64,000 nt of DNA from Cryptomeria japonica (lineage: Eukaryota > Streptophyta > Pinopsida > Cupressales > Cupressaceae), in NCBI RefSeq assembly GCF_030272615.1, contig NC_081409.1:878605720-878669719 (forward strand). Direction: 5' to 3'. The position numbers and the translations under genes are program-made. Position 1 is the stretch's first letter, and each line of letters opens with the position of its first letter. Below are positions 24,301-33,095 of the stretch, piece by piece. A model generated the notes under the pieces. The model worked only from the letters and a program-made list of their open reading frames with translations. It ran no database searches and was not told the DNA's origin.

Positions 24301-27300
24301 AGTATTGCTATTTTCAGCATTTAGAATCTTTGACAAGTGTCATGTTTATATTTGTTGGTTACAACCCCCGAACTGTATATAAGGAGATGAACCTCATTGT
24401 GTTGCATGATGAAATCCATGTTGTGGTCATTCTTGCGTGTTGAATTTCGCAGGGTTCACATACAAGGAAAGCAGCAAGATTGTGTTTTCACCAAGGGCAA
24501 AAATTCTACAATTCTTCCACAAAAAAATTGGAGTGTTTTAGGAGGAACTCGTGAGCATGGGTGGATGCAAAAATTGGATGCATATCAGACATGGAAATCA
24601 TAAGTCTTAAGTTGTGATTTTTCTTATGTGCAGTCTGCTGAGAGTTAACAATATGTTATTGAGGAATTTGAGCATGGCTCTATGAAGGTTGCAGTTAGAA
24701 AATTACCATTTTCAAAAATCACAACAACTAGCGCACAGTTGTATCAGATTTTCAATCACAAAATTTATCATTTTTTATTTTTACTCTGAATTCAAGATTT
24801 TTTGTTTTTTAGAAATTTAAAATAGTGTTTCCAATTATTTTTTGGAAAATTTTCAAATATTTTTTAGGTTGGAAAATTGATGGGTCCATATTTTAAAGTT
24901 CCAAGAAAAAAATGTTCTCTAAGTCAAATTGAAGGGGTTCTATTGTTTGAAAATTTTCAGGATCATATTTCGGGTATGTATAATTTTAGGGTATCTTTTA
25001 TTTTTCTGGAATTACAAAATTCCATTAGAAAAATATTTTGGCCTCAATTTTCACACCTGGATAATCTGAATCCATTGTTTGGAACAATAGTGGTTATATA
25101 ATTTTTTTTCTAAAGCTTCAACTTTTTAGATTCAAGATGGTTGGAGTCACTACCAAAGCCACAACCATTTTGTTAAATAGTTTTCCTCCTAAATTCAATG
25201 TCATCTTTACTCTTGGTCAACTATCTTCTCAAACTCTGGTCTTACCTCTCCTAGCTGAAGAAAAGAGAACAATTGCAGGAGATACAAAAGATCATCAAAT
25301 TGAGATATAGCATTATGTCCAAGAAATAATTGTAGAAGATTAGATGAAAGATAAAAGGGGGATTTGAATGATACTATTGCAAAAAGTAGGTCACACAACC
25401 TAGAATTGTAGAATTTGAGCCTTAAAGAAAAAGCGAAAAAACCAAATAAAGCTAATGTAGCGATTGTTGAAGATGCTTTAGTTATTGGTAATGGTGAAGA
25501 TTCACTTATGAAGTATACTTAATTTAAGAAACTTATTTTTGAAGATAAGAAGGGATCTACTGTAGATAAAGCTCAGCATGGATGGTTGCCCGGATAGTTC
25601 GGGATTTTGTGGATTTGGAGAATTATACCCTTATGAGGTTCATGAGACAGTTTGATGGAGCAGTGTGGATGTGGCTAAGCTTGGAGTGTTCAATAATTTG
25701 AGAGTTTGGGGAGGTGGTAATTTGTGAATTCAGCTTAGGAGATACAGCTTTATGAGGTTAGTGAGACAACTTGATATAGTTACACTTGGTCCAAGAAATA
25801 TTTTCAAAGAAAAGCTTCAAAACAATTCATAGTTTAGAGTTTTTAACTTTTTAGTCATTGTGTTAGCATGTTTTTTTTAAAGTACAGAATGCCTTCGGAG
25901 TGGGTGTTAGAATACAAGGCCTACCTTTGTAATAAAGTCACTGTAGTGACGTAAGTGGGTTTTTACTATTGCTATTTCAATATTTAGACTCTCCCAAACT
26001 CTGCATGAGGAGATGAACCTCATTGGAATTGTCACTCCGATATCAAACAGAATAATATTGTGTTATTTTTTGCAACAATGATATATATATATATATATTC
26101 ATTTTCACTTTTGTGGATAGTGCAATTTGAATCACTAATTTCAGTATGCATTTTCTTATTGCAGGCCATCATTGCTTCCACACAAACCCAAATGCCTATG
26201 AACTTGCAGGAGTGTGCAAATGTATCTATAGTTGGTCATTGTATTTTTGATCCAGTCTGCAAGAATTTACAAAACAACTCAAAGAGAACTGATAATAAAA
26301 TAGTAATACCTAATAAGAGTAAAGAGGGGTTAAAGACAAACACAAATTCCTCCATCACTTACATTGGATGTGATCAGAATGGTCTGTGGAATAATGGAAA
26401 CCTGTTGCTGAAGCAGTATTACCAGTGCAGAATTCGAACTAGCATATGGATTGAATTGTTCTGTCAGACTGTGAGCTTGCCAATTAAGGAACTTAGATGG
26501 ATTCCAGAATTGTGTAACTTACACAGGGAGGGATCACTTTGTTCCTCTGATATACACGTATGTAAGTTTTGGCCATGTGCTTTTCTGCATTTCAGCGTTC
26601 AGATTCTTGCACTTTGATATACCATTCTTTATATCATAGTAATATGGTGTAGTTGCATGACTTGTGAGCTAAATAGGCTTGGTGAGTTGCTTGCCAGAAA
26701 CTTGGTGGACAAGTTTCTGGCAAATAATAGCCAGACTTTTTTCTGTGTACTCGCCAGGAAATAATCAGTTTGCTGATACTAATTTTTTTTGAAAATCTAT
26801 TTAATTTTTTTTTAACAATTTTCCTAGCTATTCATTCTCTAAATTTATTTCTTATGCTTTTTAACATTATTTTGCATATAATTTATATATTTTTTTTACT
26901 TTCTGAGTTCGAGTCCAAGTTTTAAAACTAGGATTTGTAGATTTGTAAGAAAAAATATTTACTTCATCACAAATGCTAACTCAATTTTCTTTTGGCAGAC
27001 AGTAATGTATGAGCCACCGAGATATGGTAGTCATCATTTTTCTTATATGTCTTGGAGTTCCTTGTGTGAAGCATCAAACAATTGTAATGGTGCAAAACCT
27101 TCCATGAGGCCTAATTGGATGGTTGAGCTTGAACAGCAGCTGGAGCCTTCTAACCTTGTAAGTTTCCATACTCTTGGGCCCTTAGCCATTCTTGCTCATT
27201 TAGGAGTTTTTTTTTGTTTATGGGTTGAGTTAGTAAGGCACGTGCTGTGATAATGATTGAAAGATTATGGCATAAGAGATAAATCCTTAATGTACGGTTA

Positions 27301-29626
27301 AGAATTGCTGATGTGAATAAGAATGTTTTCAGGATGTGGTTGTACTGGCAATGAATAGTGCTACTGCCATGCAGAATATGGCGCAGGAGTTGTTAAATTC
27401 TCCACGTGCATCTTGTAAGCAGCTTTATTTGATTTCCATGTAAGGCACCTTCTGCTGTAAATGCATTTGTGGAGAAACCTTTGATAACACCATGCTTTGG
27501 GCTTTCTTGATACTTTTACAATGTCTTATCTCCAGATATCATACTAAGATTTGTTGCTTTATGTAATGTTGTTATTAACACACACTTTTGGCTGGCAGAA
27601 TGATGGTCATCCTGCGCAAAATGACAGCTGCAAGTATGGCATTAATTGCTGTATTTTTCTATGCTAGTTTGCAGCTGATTTCCAAGATTTTAAGTAAAAG
27701 AGCATTCTCCATTCTGAATACAAACTTGCTTAAATTATTCAGACATATATCAAAAAATTTACACATCCGTAGCCGGCAGTTGATGCATTGGCCTGTCTTT
27801 CTCTTAGAAAGTGGTTGCAGGTAATACTCCTTGTTTTTCTATAGGACGTAACTAATATGAAGTTTTCTTATTTGTTTTCTAGATTTGGATCTTTATCTGC
27901 TGGTTTTTGAAATTCTTACTTTGGCTTGCAATTTGTGTATTGAGTCTTTAGCCTGATCTGTTTGAGGCAATGTTGTTCAGGTTTCAACCGAATGTAGCTG
28001 TTGCTCATAGAACTGCATTGTTGAAGCATTCTTTTTGGTCAGCTATTGCCATTGACATTTTCATAGGAAACGTTGCAGGGATGTTATTGCTTGTTCATTG
28101 TGAAGCTATAGCTGATTGGGTCCTATGTTTTGCCTGTGGCATTACAGATAACATTTTACGTTCTGGTTGTGTTTGGTTGATGGGTGTTCCAGCAGGGTTT
28201 AAGCTAAACACTGAACTCTCCCAAACTCTGGGTATGGTTTCACTGAATATTATTCAAGTGTGGTCTGCATTGTGGTTCTTTGTTAGGCCACTTTTGAAGC
28301 CCTGTATTAAAGTGTTTGCTGTCTGTGGAATCTTTCTTGGCTTCACAATACAAGCTGCTTTATTTATAGATGTTATTTTGCTTGCAACATTCCACATATC
28401 CATGCTACATTGGTTATTGGCACTTGTATATTCGCATCAAATTCAAGCATTGTCTGCTCTATCTCGACTTTTCAGGTGACGTCTTTGTTCCTTACATTTA
28501 TAGACTATCTGAAAAATATTTGCTTATGTAGTTTTTTACATTTGATTCCACTAGAAATCTTTTGGGCTGATGACAATATTGATCAAACAGGGGTCGGAAA
28601 AGGAATCCTCTTCGTGCTAGAATTGACAGTTTTGTTTATAGTGTGGAGCAGCATGTTGTTGGATCCCTTGTTTTTACGCCTCTTCTGCTTTTGGTTCCAA
28701 CAACTTCAGTATTCTATGTTTTCTTCACCATCCTCAACACAGTGGTCAGTTTAGCATGTATTGGTCTCCAGTTTTTGATATCAGGCCTCCATGCTTTTCC
28801 TTATGCTGAAATAGCCATCTGGCTGGTGCATCCAAAGAGATTTCCATCTGGAGTATGGTTTAAACAAATATGGACAGGAAGCAGCCAATTATCAGATGCT
28901 ATGTCAAGATACCCTGCAGTAGAGGCAGTTGGTCAAGAAAGAAAACTAAGGGATACTGATGAAATTGTTAAGAAATCAGCTTTTCAATTGTCTAATGCAG
29001 AAATGCCAAATGGACAGTTTTCCTTTGGTTTCCTCCCCGGTGATTCAGAGATCGTTGTCTCTTCTTTAGGCATCAATTCTGCAAGTTTAGGTACTTTCTG
29101 TTTTCTTTTGCATTGAGAAGAAACGCCTTAATTTGAAGTTTCCTGCATTATTTGGAATATAGCCACATTAGGTATTGTAGTAAACAAAAACCCAGCATTA
29201 TTTGGAATATAGCCACATTAGGTATTGTAGTAAACAAAAACCCAGTTATATTTTTGGTTCAGACATTCAATGCTATGGCACTAGGCCTATTCATTTACTA
29301 AGAAATAGGCTGTCTGTTACAGGTGAAATCATTTCTCCACACCTCCATAAAACATTCAAGGGGCTTTCACTATCATCTGGAGCTTCATGTGTTTATAGAG
29401 TCTTCAGTGGGGGAAGGTGGGTTGTTTGAATTGCTATAGGAATGGTGAAGTAGGATAGATAGTATGCTAGGAACTTCAGAAAATACTAAAGTTTGAGTGC
29501 TATTGTTAATTTTTCAGAATTCCATCCTCTCTGGAAATCGGAATGCCTGCGCTTATGCCCTGGGTGTCAATCAGCTTCAAGGAGTTTTGGTGGATAACAT
29601 ATGAAGCAGTGCTTGCTTGTCTATAA
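12175..29626 (+). CDS. GPI1: GPI1/PIG-Q, subunit of the GPI N-acetylglucosaminyltransferase; nine exons
   Basis: The protein is the plant GPI1/PIG-Q orthologue, a subunit of the ER-membrane complex that moves GlcNAc from UDP-GlcNAc to phosphatidylinositol, the first step of GPI-anchor synthesis. Exons by GT-AG sites: 12175-12381, 26165-26557, 26999-27157, 27333-27439, 27599-27820, 27981-28475, 28591-29090, 29323-29416, 29518-29626. They sum to 2286 bp and 761 residues with no stop. The N-terminus has CRLWWPKHI and the SIDIVVATSV block typical of plant GPI1. The hallmark Gpi1-domain block SGCVWLMGVPAGFKLNTEL is at about residues 424-442. Exons 5-7 contain several hydrophobic membrane segments, with GRKRNPLR and VEQHVVGSLVFTPLLLL in exon 7. 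The C-terminus MPWVSISFKEFWWITYEAVL matches the family ending. Intron 1 is unusually long. All exons look intact, so the gene is probably functional. Exon limits are from motif and phase, not transcripts. Confidence 0.9.
12543..13400. repeat. Diverged tandem array, ~125-bp unit, in GPI1 intron 1
   Basis: A GCAGTATATACATTGTGTAT motif followed by GGGGCATGCCCACAG-like sequence and a TTTATTT/CAGACTC tail recurs near 12549, 12667, 12795, 12917, 13045 and, more decayed, 13190 and 13350. Spacing of the clear copies is 118-128 bp. The open frames across it are chance. Confidence 0.7.
13618..13950. repeat. Two tandem copies of a ~155-bp unit, possibly LINE/SINE 3' ends
   Basis: Copy 1 (about 13618-13770) and copy 2 (about 13794-13950) share CTCGGC, GTCTAGGCATTAA, GTGGGACCACAAGAGGGG, ATCCAAACCTGCAAT and TAGTGGAGATT. 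Each is preceded by a T-run (13585-13596 and 13781-13788), as for the poly(A) of a minus-strand non-LTR element. Confidence 0.6.
14241..14807 (-). pseudogene. Gene fragment with poly(A)-like end, unknown family, minus strand
   Basis: A minus-strand frame from 14807 to a stop at 14529 reads like real protein. It starts IIQAVWWPHIDRNGSWLEE, then has LDPAPGLDNTILIADMTGN, IYVISQSPSQTIGLFNP and DDIVQNSNVQDAND. Downstream sequence without a frame ends in a run of ten A (minus strand) at 14241-14250, which suggests a retroposed copy. The hAT element has inserted at its upstream edge. Across the element, 15612-15660 on the minus strand continues the host sequence and includes a possible acceptor (TTGTTTTACAG) near 15683, so a genomic rather than processed origin is also possible. 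I do not recognise the protein. Confidence 0.45.
14712..15134. repeat. 196-bp near-perfect inverted repeat crossing the left end of the hAT element
   Basis: Arms 14712-14907 and 14939-15134 are reverse complements with no mismatch that I could find; the spacer is 31 bp. The left arm is 96 bp of host flank (with the GTCTTATG target copy) plus the first 100 bp of the hAT element. The right arm repeats all of this inverted, inside the element. The sequence right after the right arm (ACCCACAGAGGACCCAGCC) repeats the spacer, so a template-switch out and back explains the arrangement. Confidence 0.9.
14808..15603. mobile_element. Non-autonomous hAT-like element (796 bp) with 8-bp target duplication
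   Basis: Terminal inverted repeats are CTAAGATACCGATTC at the left and, on the opposite strand, CTAAGTTACCGATTC at the right (14 of 15 match). GTCTTATG flanks both ends (14800-14807 and 15604-15611), the 8-bp duplication of hAT elements. The right part has two 66-bp direct repeats with ACCCGTACCCGTACCC (starting near 15425 and 15491). There is no transposase frame. The left 100 bp is part of a long inverted duplication described separately. Confidence 0.82.
15840..16140 (-). pseudogene. LINE relic: zinc-binding domain following reverse transcriptase (zf-RVT)
   Basis: The minus strand shows GTIKHLFFDCQFAIKC with an upstream DKNPYN-x-HVYNVV segment. This is the C/H-rich zf-RVT pattern of plant L1-type LINEs, with Cys lost to Tyr/stop in places. 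Several stops break it. Only this part of the element can be recognised. Confidence 0.6.
16620..17330 (+). pseudogene. Ty3/gypsy reverse transcriptase relic
   Basis: The + strand carries a string of gypsy RT landmarks in different frames. They are LLNKYSFI before DHAIQL, KIEIEKMIQ, VHKKDGSWRLCVDF, FFSNLDLQFGYYRI, DIPKTTFQTHEGHYDFLVLQ and FHDILVYNKT in place of the FxDDILVYS catalytic box. The first catalytic Asp of that box is altered and at least five stops or frameshifts are present. No LTRs were paired with it. Confidence 0.8.
17331..17621. other. Decayed retroelement sequence, no gene
   Basis: Sequence between the gypsy RT relic and the next LTR; probably further gypsy decay, without a readable motif. 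Confidence 0.4.
17622..18371 (-). mobile_element. Probable 3' LTR of the LTR element with the long broken ORF
   Basis: On the minus strand it begins TGACAATAGCAG just after a purine-rich AAAAGGGGAAACTGG tract, has a TATA-like AAAACTATATAAGG (about 18215-18230), and ends TTTTCAGCATACA at 17622. The opposite LTR was not found at the other end of the ORF, so the boundaries rest on TG/CA, the polypurine-like tract and the TATA position. Confidence 0.5.
18368..21467 (-). pseudogene. Long broken ORF (~1030 codons) of a large LTR-element derivative, unknown family
   Basis: The minus strand starts at ATG 21467 (MKFQMDKDTPPESR) and stays readable to the stop at 18368. It crosses two stops near 21315 and 21155, frameshifts around 20300, 20020 and 19710, and a stop at 19259. 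Segments include LVPTMTA, GFLPTMQCTELVAECARHYN, FEPWMYYFINEIMNGVKMIE, YSLAVTYRYRGLTCRGEVGN and YPQLHMEVKFHFKRVNDTF. A charged coiled-coil-like stretch (SLAQEREKRKKVEEENQQW, about 19200) follows, then a helical C-terminal part. There is no zinc knuckle, protease, RT or integrase. The layout (a single long non-pol ORF before an LTR) recalls LARD-type derivatives. The function is unknown. Confidence 0.6.
21468..23580 (-). mobile_element. Leader/LTR-side region upstream of the long broken ORF
   Basis: Non-coding on both strands apart from shadow frames. It contains the 85-bp tandem array at 22581-22950 and short repeats of TTACTAAAAATAG (about 23095-23290). The right limit is set by GGGAGTCCCC near 23570, where sequence character changes. 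It is probably the 5' leader or a diverged LTR of the element. Confidence 0.35.
22500..22955. repeat. Tandem array, ~85-bp unit, five copies (GCGCCC...GGGCGCATTT)
   Basis: TTTGCGCCC words lie at about 22581, 22666 and 22752, with decayed forms at 22836 and 22921. Spacing is 84-86 bp. Each unit has GCGCCC and GGGCGC facing each other over about 15-20 bp and an AATCCTCCT word. A minus-strand frame stays open through all copies because 85 bp shifts frame without stops. Confidence 0.8.
23581..24240 (+). other. GPI1 intron 1 sequence, no feature seen
   Basis: Moderately AT-rich sequence without repeats or coding motifs that I can recognise. Confidence 0.5.
24241..26077 (+). mobile_element. Short LTR-like element, decayed, + strand
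   Basis: TGTTAGAATATAAGGCTTAC at 24241 recurs with few changes at 25905. The two copies share about 150 bp, including TTTGTAATAAAGTCAC and GGAGATGAACCTCATT. The right copy ends TTTTTGCAACA at 26077 and is preceded by a purine-rich CGGAGTGGG. ATGGT before the element and ATGAT after it could be a diverged target duplication. The inside shows no pol motif. The 3' ends of the two LTRs have diverged. The element ends 87 bp before exon 2 of GPI1. Confidence 0.55.
26165..29626 (+). CDS. GPI1: GPI1 exons 2-9 block
   Basis: Exon 2 starts after TTATTGCAG and ends at CAC before GTATGT, and exon 3 continues phase 0 with TVMYEPPRYGSHHFS. Exon 4 reads DVVVLAMNSATAMQNMA and ends two bases into a codon, completed by exon 5. 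Exons 5 to 6, 6 to 7 and 8 to 9 also split codons after two bases; exon 7 to 8 splits after one. Introns 2-8 are short (101-441 bp). An alternative donor for exon 2 four bases downstream would bring an immediate stop, so 26557 is preferred. Confidence 0.88.
29146..29245. repeat. Perfect 50-bp tandem duplication in GPI1 intron 7
   Basis: Copies 29146-29195 and 29196-29245 are identical and start CATTATTTGGAATATAGCC. It lies between exons 7 and 8 and leaves both splice sites intact. Confidence 0.95.
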
Positions 29627-29740
29627 ATTTGTTGGGTTAAATTGTGGTTTGATTTGTCAACTCAGTAGGATCATCATAGGTGATGTGGTGTGGTCGCTCT
29701 CAACATTTTCTGGCTACATTTTGTTTTGCTCATTTTCATT

Positions 29741-29850
29741 TTCCCTCATCTTTGAAGACGGGAATGCCTTCCCTCAGGAGTTGGATAATTTTCAGCTTCA
29801 AGAAGTTTTGATGCCTAATATGTGGAATGGTGCTTGCTAATCTCCAGATT
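29741..29850 (+). pseudogene. Decayed tandem copy of the last GPI1 exon
   Basis: It aligns with exon 9 (29518-29626). Shared words are GGGAATGCCT (CGGAATGCCT in exon 9), CAGCTTCAAG followed by AGTTTTG, and TGGTGCTTGCTAATCT against CAGTGCTTGCTTGTCT. Frame and acceptor are lost. It starts about 115 bp after the stop codon. Confidence 0.6.
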
Positions 29851-31529
29851 TTTGGAATGGCAATGGATTAAGTTGTCGATTGTATCTTAGAAGAGCATTT
29901 AATGCATCACAGTACCAGATGCCATAGAACTTCAACAGTTATACCTGCCAAATTTGGGCTTGATGCCTTGCTCTGTATCGAATTCTACTGCTTGGACATG
30001 GCAAAAGGCTTATTATTTGCCCTCGGAGATTACAGCTGTACACTTAAACTAATTTTTGTTAGGTAATACTAATTGATGCTGGTTTGCCCCATCACAGGCA
30101 GTGTAAAGTGTTGAATCTTTTGGCTGGATATTTGATAGGTATAAAAGTTCAAGTGGGTCTTCACTACAATCATGCAAAGATCATTAACTATTTCCATTAG
30201 TCAGACCAAGCTTTATGTGAACTAGAAGTTAATTCATCTCACATTTTAACTATTCGGAGTTTAATGTTTTAGTCTGATGACTGAAATGTGTGAAACCTGC
30301 CCTTTGAAATGCATTTTCATGTGCGCGCATACAAAACTATGTTATGTTTTGGTTTGTCTTTCTTCGTAGTGTTTCTTCAAGTTTTGGGGATGAGTGGAGG
30401 CAGATTTTGGGGACAAGCAGGGGTAGGGGGTGGGTATCAAAATGATGTATAAATATTTAATTATAAAAAATAAAATAAGTTGATGAACTTTAAGAAAAAA
30501 AGAAAAGCTAAAATTTATATAAAGTTGTACTGTTCCAATTTTTTTTTTTGAGACGACGACTCTGAATGTCTTGATGTCTATTTTCAATATCTTCAGTTGA
30601 AGGTGTACCATTTTAGAAGGTTCCACTACTAGACATTGTAGGATATTTTTTGCATTGTATGATGTCTCAATTCAGCCATGATGTAAACAGTTTGAGGAAT
30701 GTATGACATCATTTTTGTAGTAGCTGCTTTCAAAGATGATACATGTTGCAATTTATCATTTAGAAACTAGGCTCCAACGTGTTATTCATGAAATTTATAA
30801 AAGTGGATACATCAATGTCAACCAAGTTTCAAATTAACAGCTAGAAAACTTCAATAGAGGCTTTAGCATGTTTCCAAATAAGGGATTCACTAGAGAGAAC
30901 TTGACAGAGGCCCATAACGAGTTAGTGTCAAATTAGAAATCCAACCATTTTCAGTAAAATATCAATACTACGTATATTATTTGGAAGTGGGATTGCCCTG
31001 ACAAATTGAAGTATAAATCAATTATGTCGTGAGAAATTTTAAATTTCAAATTTTAAATTGTAAAGGGATTACTAAAATCAAATTAGCATTACAATGTAAT
31101 ATAAATGGTAAAAATACAAAACAGTATTTAGGAAAGCATAACAATATGAATTTACAAGATGTAACAAGTTAGGAGATTGAGTATATATAAACTAAATCAA
31201 TGAAAAAAATTGAAGTTCTTTTATTTTCGAAGATATTCTTCTTCCAAGAAGTCGTAGAATTTAATTAAAAAGTGAAAAAAATGGAAACTAGAAAAATAAA
31301 TACCAACTAGGGAAATAAAAACTTGCTCCAACACCTTTCCCAAGTGTAGCTTAGGTGGGTGAAAATATGGGTCTAACAAATGAATTTTGATGATGTATCT
31401 ATGTACATAAAAATCTCTCGAAAGAGAAAAAACTCCACTCTTCAAGTATAGAGAGTATACATACTCGCACTTCCAAATAGAGATAAAAGATTCCTGAAGT
31501 GAGGAAGAACTAGGCAACCCTTGTAGAAG
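29851..31529. other. 3' flank of GPI1, no gene seen
   Basis: The GPI1 3' untranslated region probably lies in the first few hundred bases, but no polyadenylation signal stands out. From about 30340 the sequence is AT-rich and unreadable. The frames at 30342-30626 and 31221-31517 show no recognisable motif. Confidence 0.5.
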
Positions 31530-31612
31530 AAGCCGCCTTCACCTCCAACAAAGTACTTGCTTTTTATGAAAGGGTTTGATAAAAATGCCAACAATGTACT
31601 CAAAAGTTAGGT
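31530..31612 (-). pseudogene. Old copia element, C-terminal end of RNase H (segment 3 of 3)
   Basis: The minus strand reads LTFEYIVGIFIKPFIKSKYF, matching the QVADIFTKPL-type tail of copia polyproteins. It is the far end of the element interrupted by the + strand copia at 31613. The frame continues from 37434 on the other side of that insertion, with about 15 codons missing. Confidence 0.6.
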
Positions 31613-32243
31613 TGTTGAAACTAAGTAGCTTCGGTAAGATAAATGATTGAATGAGAGACTTCATTTATCTCTCATTCAATCATCTACCTTATCGATGTAA
31701 CTACAAGCTAATGGTAGACTTCATGATTGAATGAATAAACTTGTTATAATCATCCTTATATTCATTTCACATCAGATTGCATAGTTCGATACTTGAACAT
31801 CATTATCATATATACTCGATCGTGCTATGACCATATTTCATATGCTATGGTTGAAATAGAACAGATCAGATAACTATAGTTATCGTATTAATCTCATACC
31901 GATTTATTATCGTTTGTTAATATTAAATGATATTTGACTTGACTCGATTTGTTATCGGTTGTCAATATTATATAGCATTTGTCTTAACCCGATGGTTATT
32001 GGTAAAGCGCTTTATTGAAACGATGCCTATGAAACCGATCAAGACATGTCTTGATCGAGCATGTCAAGAGACATGTGTAGGCATTACATATAAGTATATG
32101 CCTTGTAAAATGTTGTAGGATCATCAAAATTAATTAATGTAATCTACAACTTGCAAATAAGAAGCAACAGTCAATAAAACGTTAAAAAGAATTTTTGAAC
32201 TTCTACAACTAAGATTTGAACATAAATTTGAATAACATTTACA
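31613..32243 (+). repeat. 5' LTR of the + strand copia element
   Basis: 631 bp, TGTTGAAAC to TTTACA. It contains a 25-bp-scale hairpin (GAATGAGAGACTTCATTTAT against ATCTCTCATTC) and a possible TATA ACATATAAGTATATG near 32088, about 155 bp before its end. Confidence 0.9.
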
Positions 32244-32256
32244 TGGTATCAGAGCC
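32244..32256 (+). other. Primer binding site (initiator tRNA-Met type)
   Basis: TGGTATCAGAGCC directly after the LTR end. Confidence 0.9.
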
Positions 32257-32324
32257 ATGTTGATCGAACCTAAGGCATTCAAATTTGAGAAGTTCAAATT
32301 GAAGATATAAACATCACATTTTCC

Positions 32325-33095
32325 ATGGCTAATGCTATTAGATTTGAGGACAAACTTGAAGGAGGCGATAATTTCTCAGCATGGAAATTCAGAATTAAGA
32401 TGAATCTAAAAGAGAATAAAGTTGAATCATTTGTAAGAGTTGAATCTAAAGAACCTGAGAATGAACCTGGCAAATCAACATGGATTGAGGGAAATGAAAA
32501 AGCCATGAAGATCATAGTCGATGGAGTGAGGAATCACATTATGCCAATAATAACAAAGCATGAGACTGCCTACCATATGTTCCAAGGACTTGAAAGTGCA
32601 TTCGAGATAAACAACGCAAGTAGAACCCTCACTCTAAAAAGGGAAATAAATCATATAAGTATGAACAAAGGAGAGTCAATCAATGCATCCTTTATGCGGA
32701 TATCAGCCCTAAGGGATGAACTGGCAATGCTTGGATATGAGATCCAAAGCAAAGAGCTAACGCTCATTGCTCTAGATGGGTTGCCTAGTACATTGGAAAC
32801 ATTCGTCCAAGGCATTAGTGCAAGGGCTAAATATCCAAAATTTGGTAGGCTAAGAGCAGATTGTCTTCAAGAGGAGTCAAGGTTAAATAAGAAGGGGATC
32901 AAGCAAAAGAACATAGATGAAGATCTCCATGTTCTAAATACCAACTCCAACAAGAAAAGAAAGAAGAAACATTTCAAGAAGAGAAATAACCGACATGAGA
33001 AAAGGTCATCTAAGAAAGACAACTCTCATATTCAGTGCTTTAGGTGTGATCAATATGGACACTATGCAACAAAATGTCCTGATAGAATCAAATAA
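32325..33095 (+). CDS. gag: Copia Gag with CCHC zinc knuckle
   Basis: An intact 256-codon frame starts 69 bp after the primer site. Residues 1-40 carry the FEDKLEGGDNFSAWKFRIKM lead typical of copia Gag. Residues about 60-200 match the UBN2/gag-polypeptide domain. A Lys/Arg-rich stretch (205-232) precedes one zinc knuckle with C238-x2-C241-x4-H246-x4-C251. Gag forms the virus-like particle and binds element RNA. The frame closes with TAA straight after the knuckle, and protease-like sequence continues in the same frame, so this stop probably arose in a fused Gag-Pol ORF. Confidence 0.88.
   Translation: MANAIRFEDKLEGGDNFSAWKFRIKMNLKENKVESFVRVESKEPENEPGKSTWIEGNEKAMKIIVDGVRNHIMPIITKHETAYHMFQGLESAFEINNASRTLTLKREINHISMNKGESINASFMRISALRDELAMLGYEIQSKELTLIALDGLPSTLETFVQGISARAKYPKFGRLRADCLQEESRLNKKGIKQKNIDEDLHVLNTNSNKKRKKKHFKKRNNRHEKRSSKKDNSHIQCFRCDQYGHYATKCPDRIK

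Larger units (their letters stand above)
12382..26164 (+). other. GPI1 intron 1 (13,783 bp), packed with transposons and repeats
   Basis: Bounded by CAG/GTATGT and TTATTGCAG/GCC with matching phase 0. It contains, in order, a ~125-bp tandem array, two copies of a ~155-bp unit, a gene fragment carrying a hAT element, LINE and gypsy relics, an LTR-element with a long broken ORF, and a short LTR-like element. No further GPI1-like exon is visible, and family proteins run straight from the exon 1 to the exon 2 sequence. Confidence 0.8.

Noticed and set aside
24397-24603. Possible GPI1 exon after TTTCGCAGG
   Set aside because: It lies inside the short LTR-like element, no family protein has such sequence between the exon 1 and exon 2 parts, and exon 1 and exon 2 phases already match.
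32244-32256. tRNA-Met-like sequence
   Set aside because: Only the 3' complement is present; it is a primer binding site, not a tRNA gene. The same holds for 750-762, 2551-2563 and 49720-49731.
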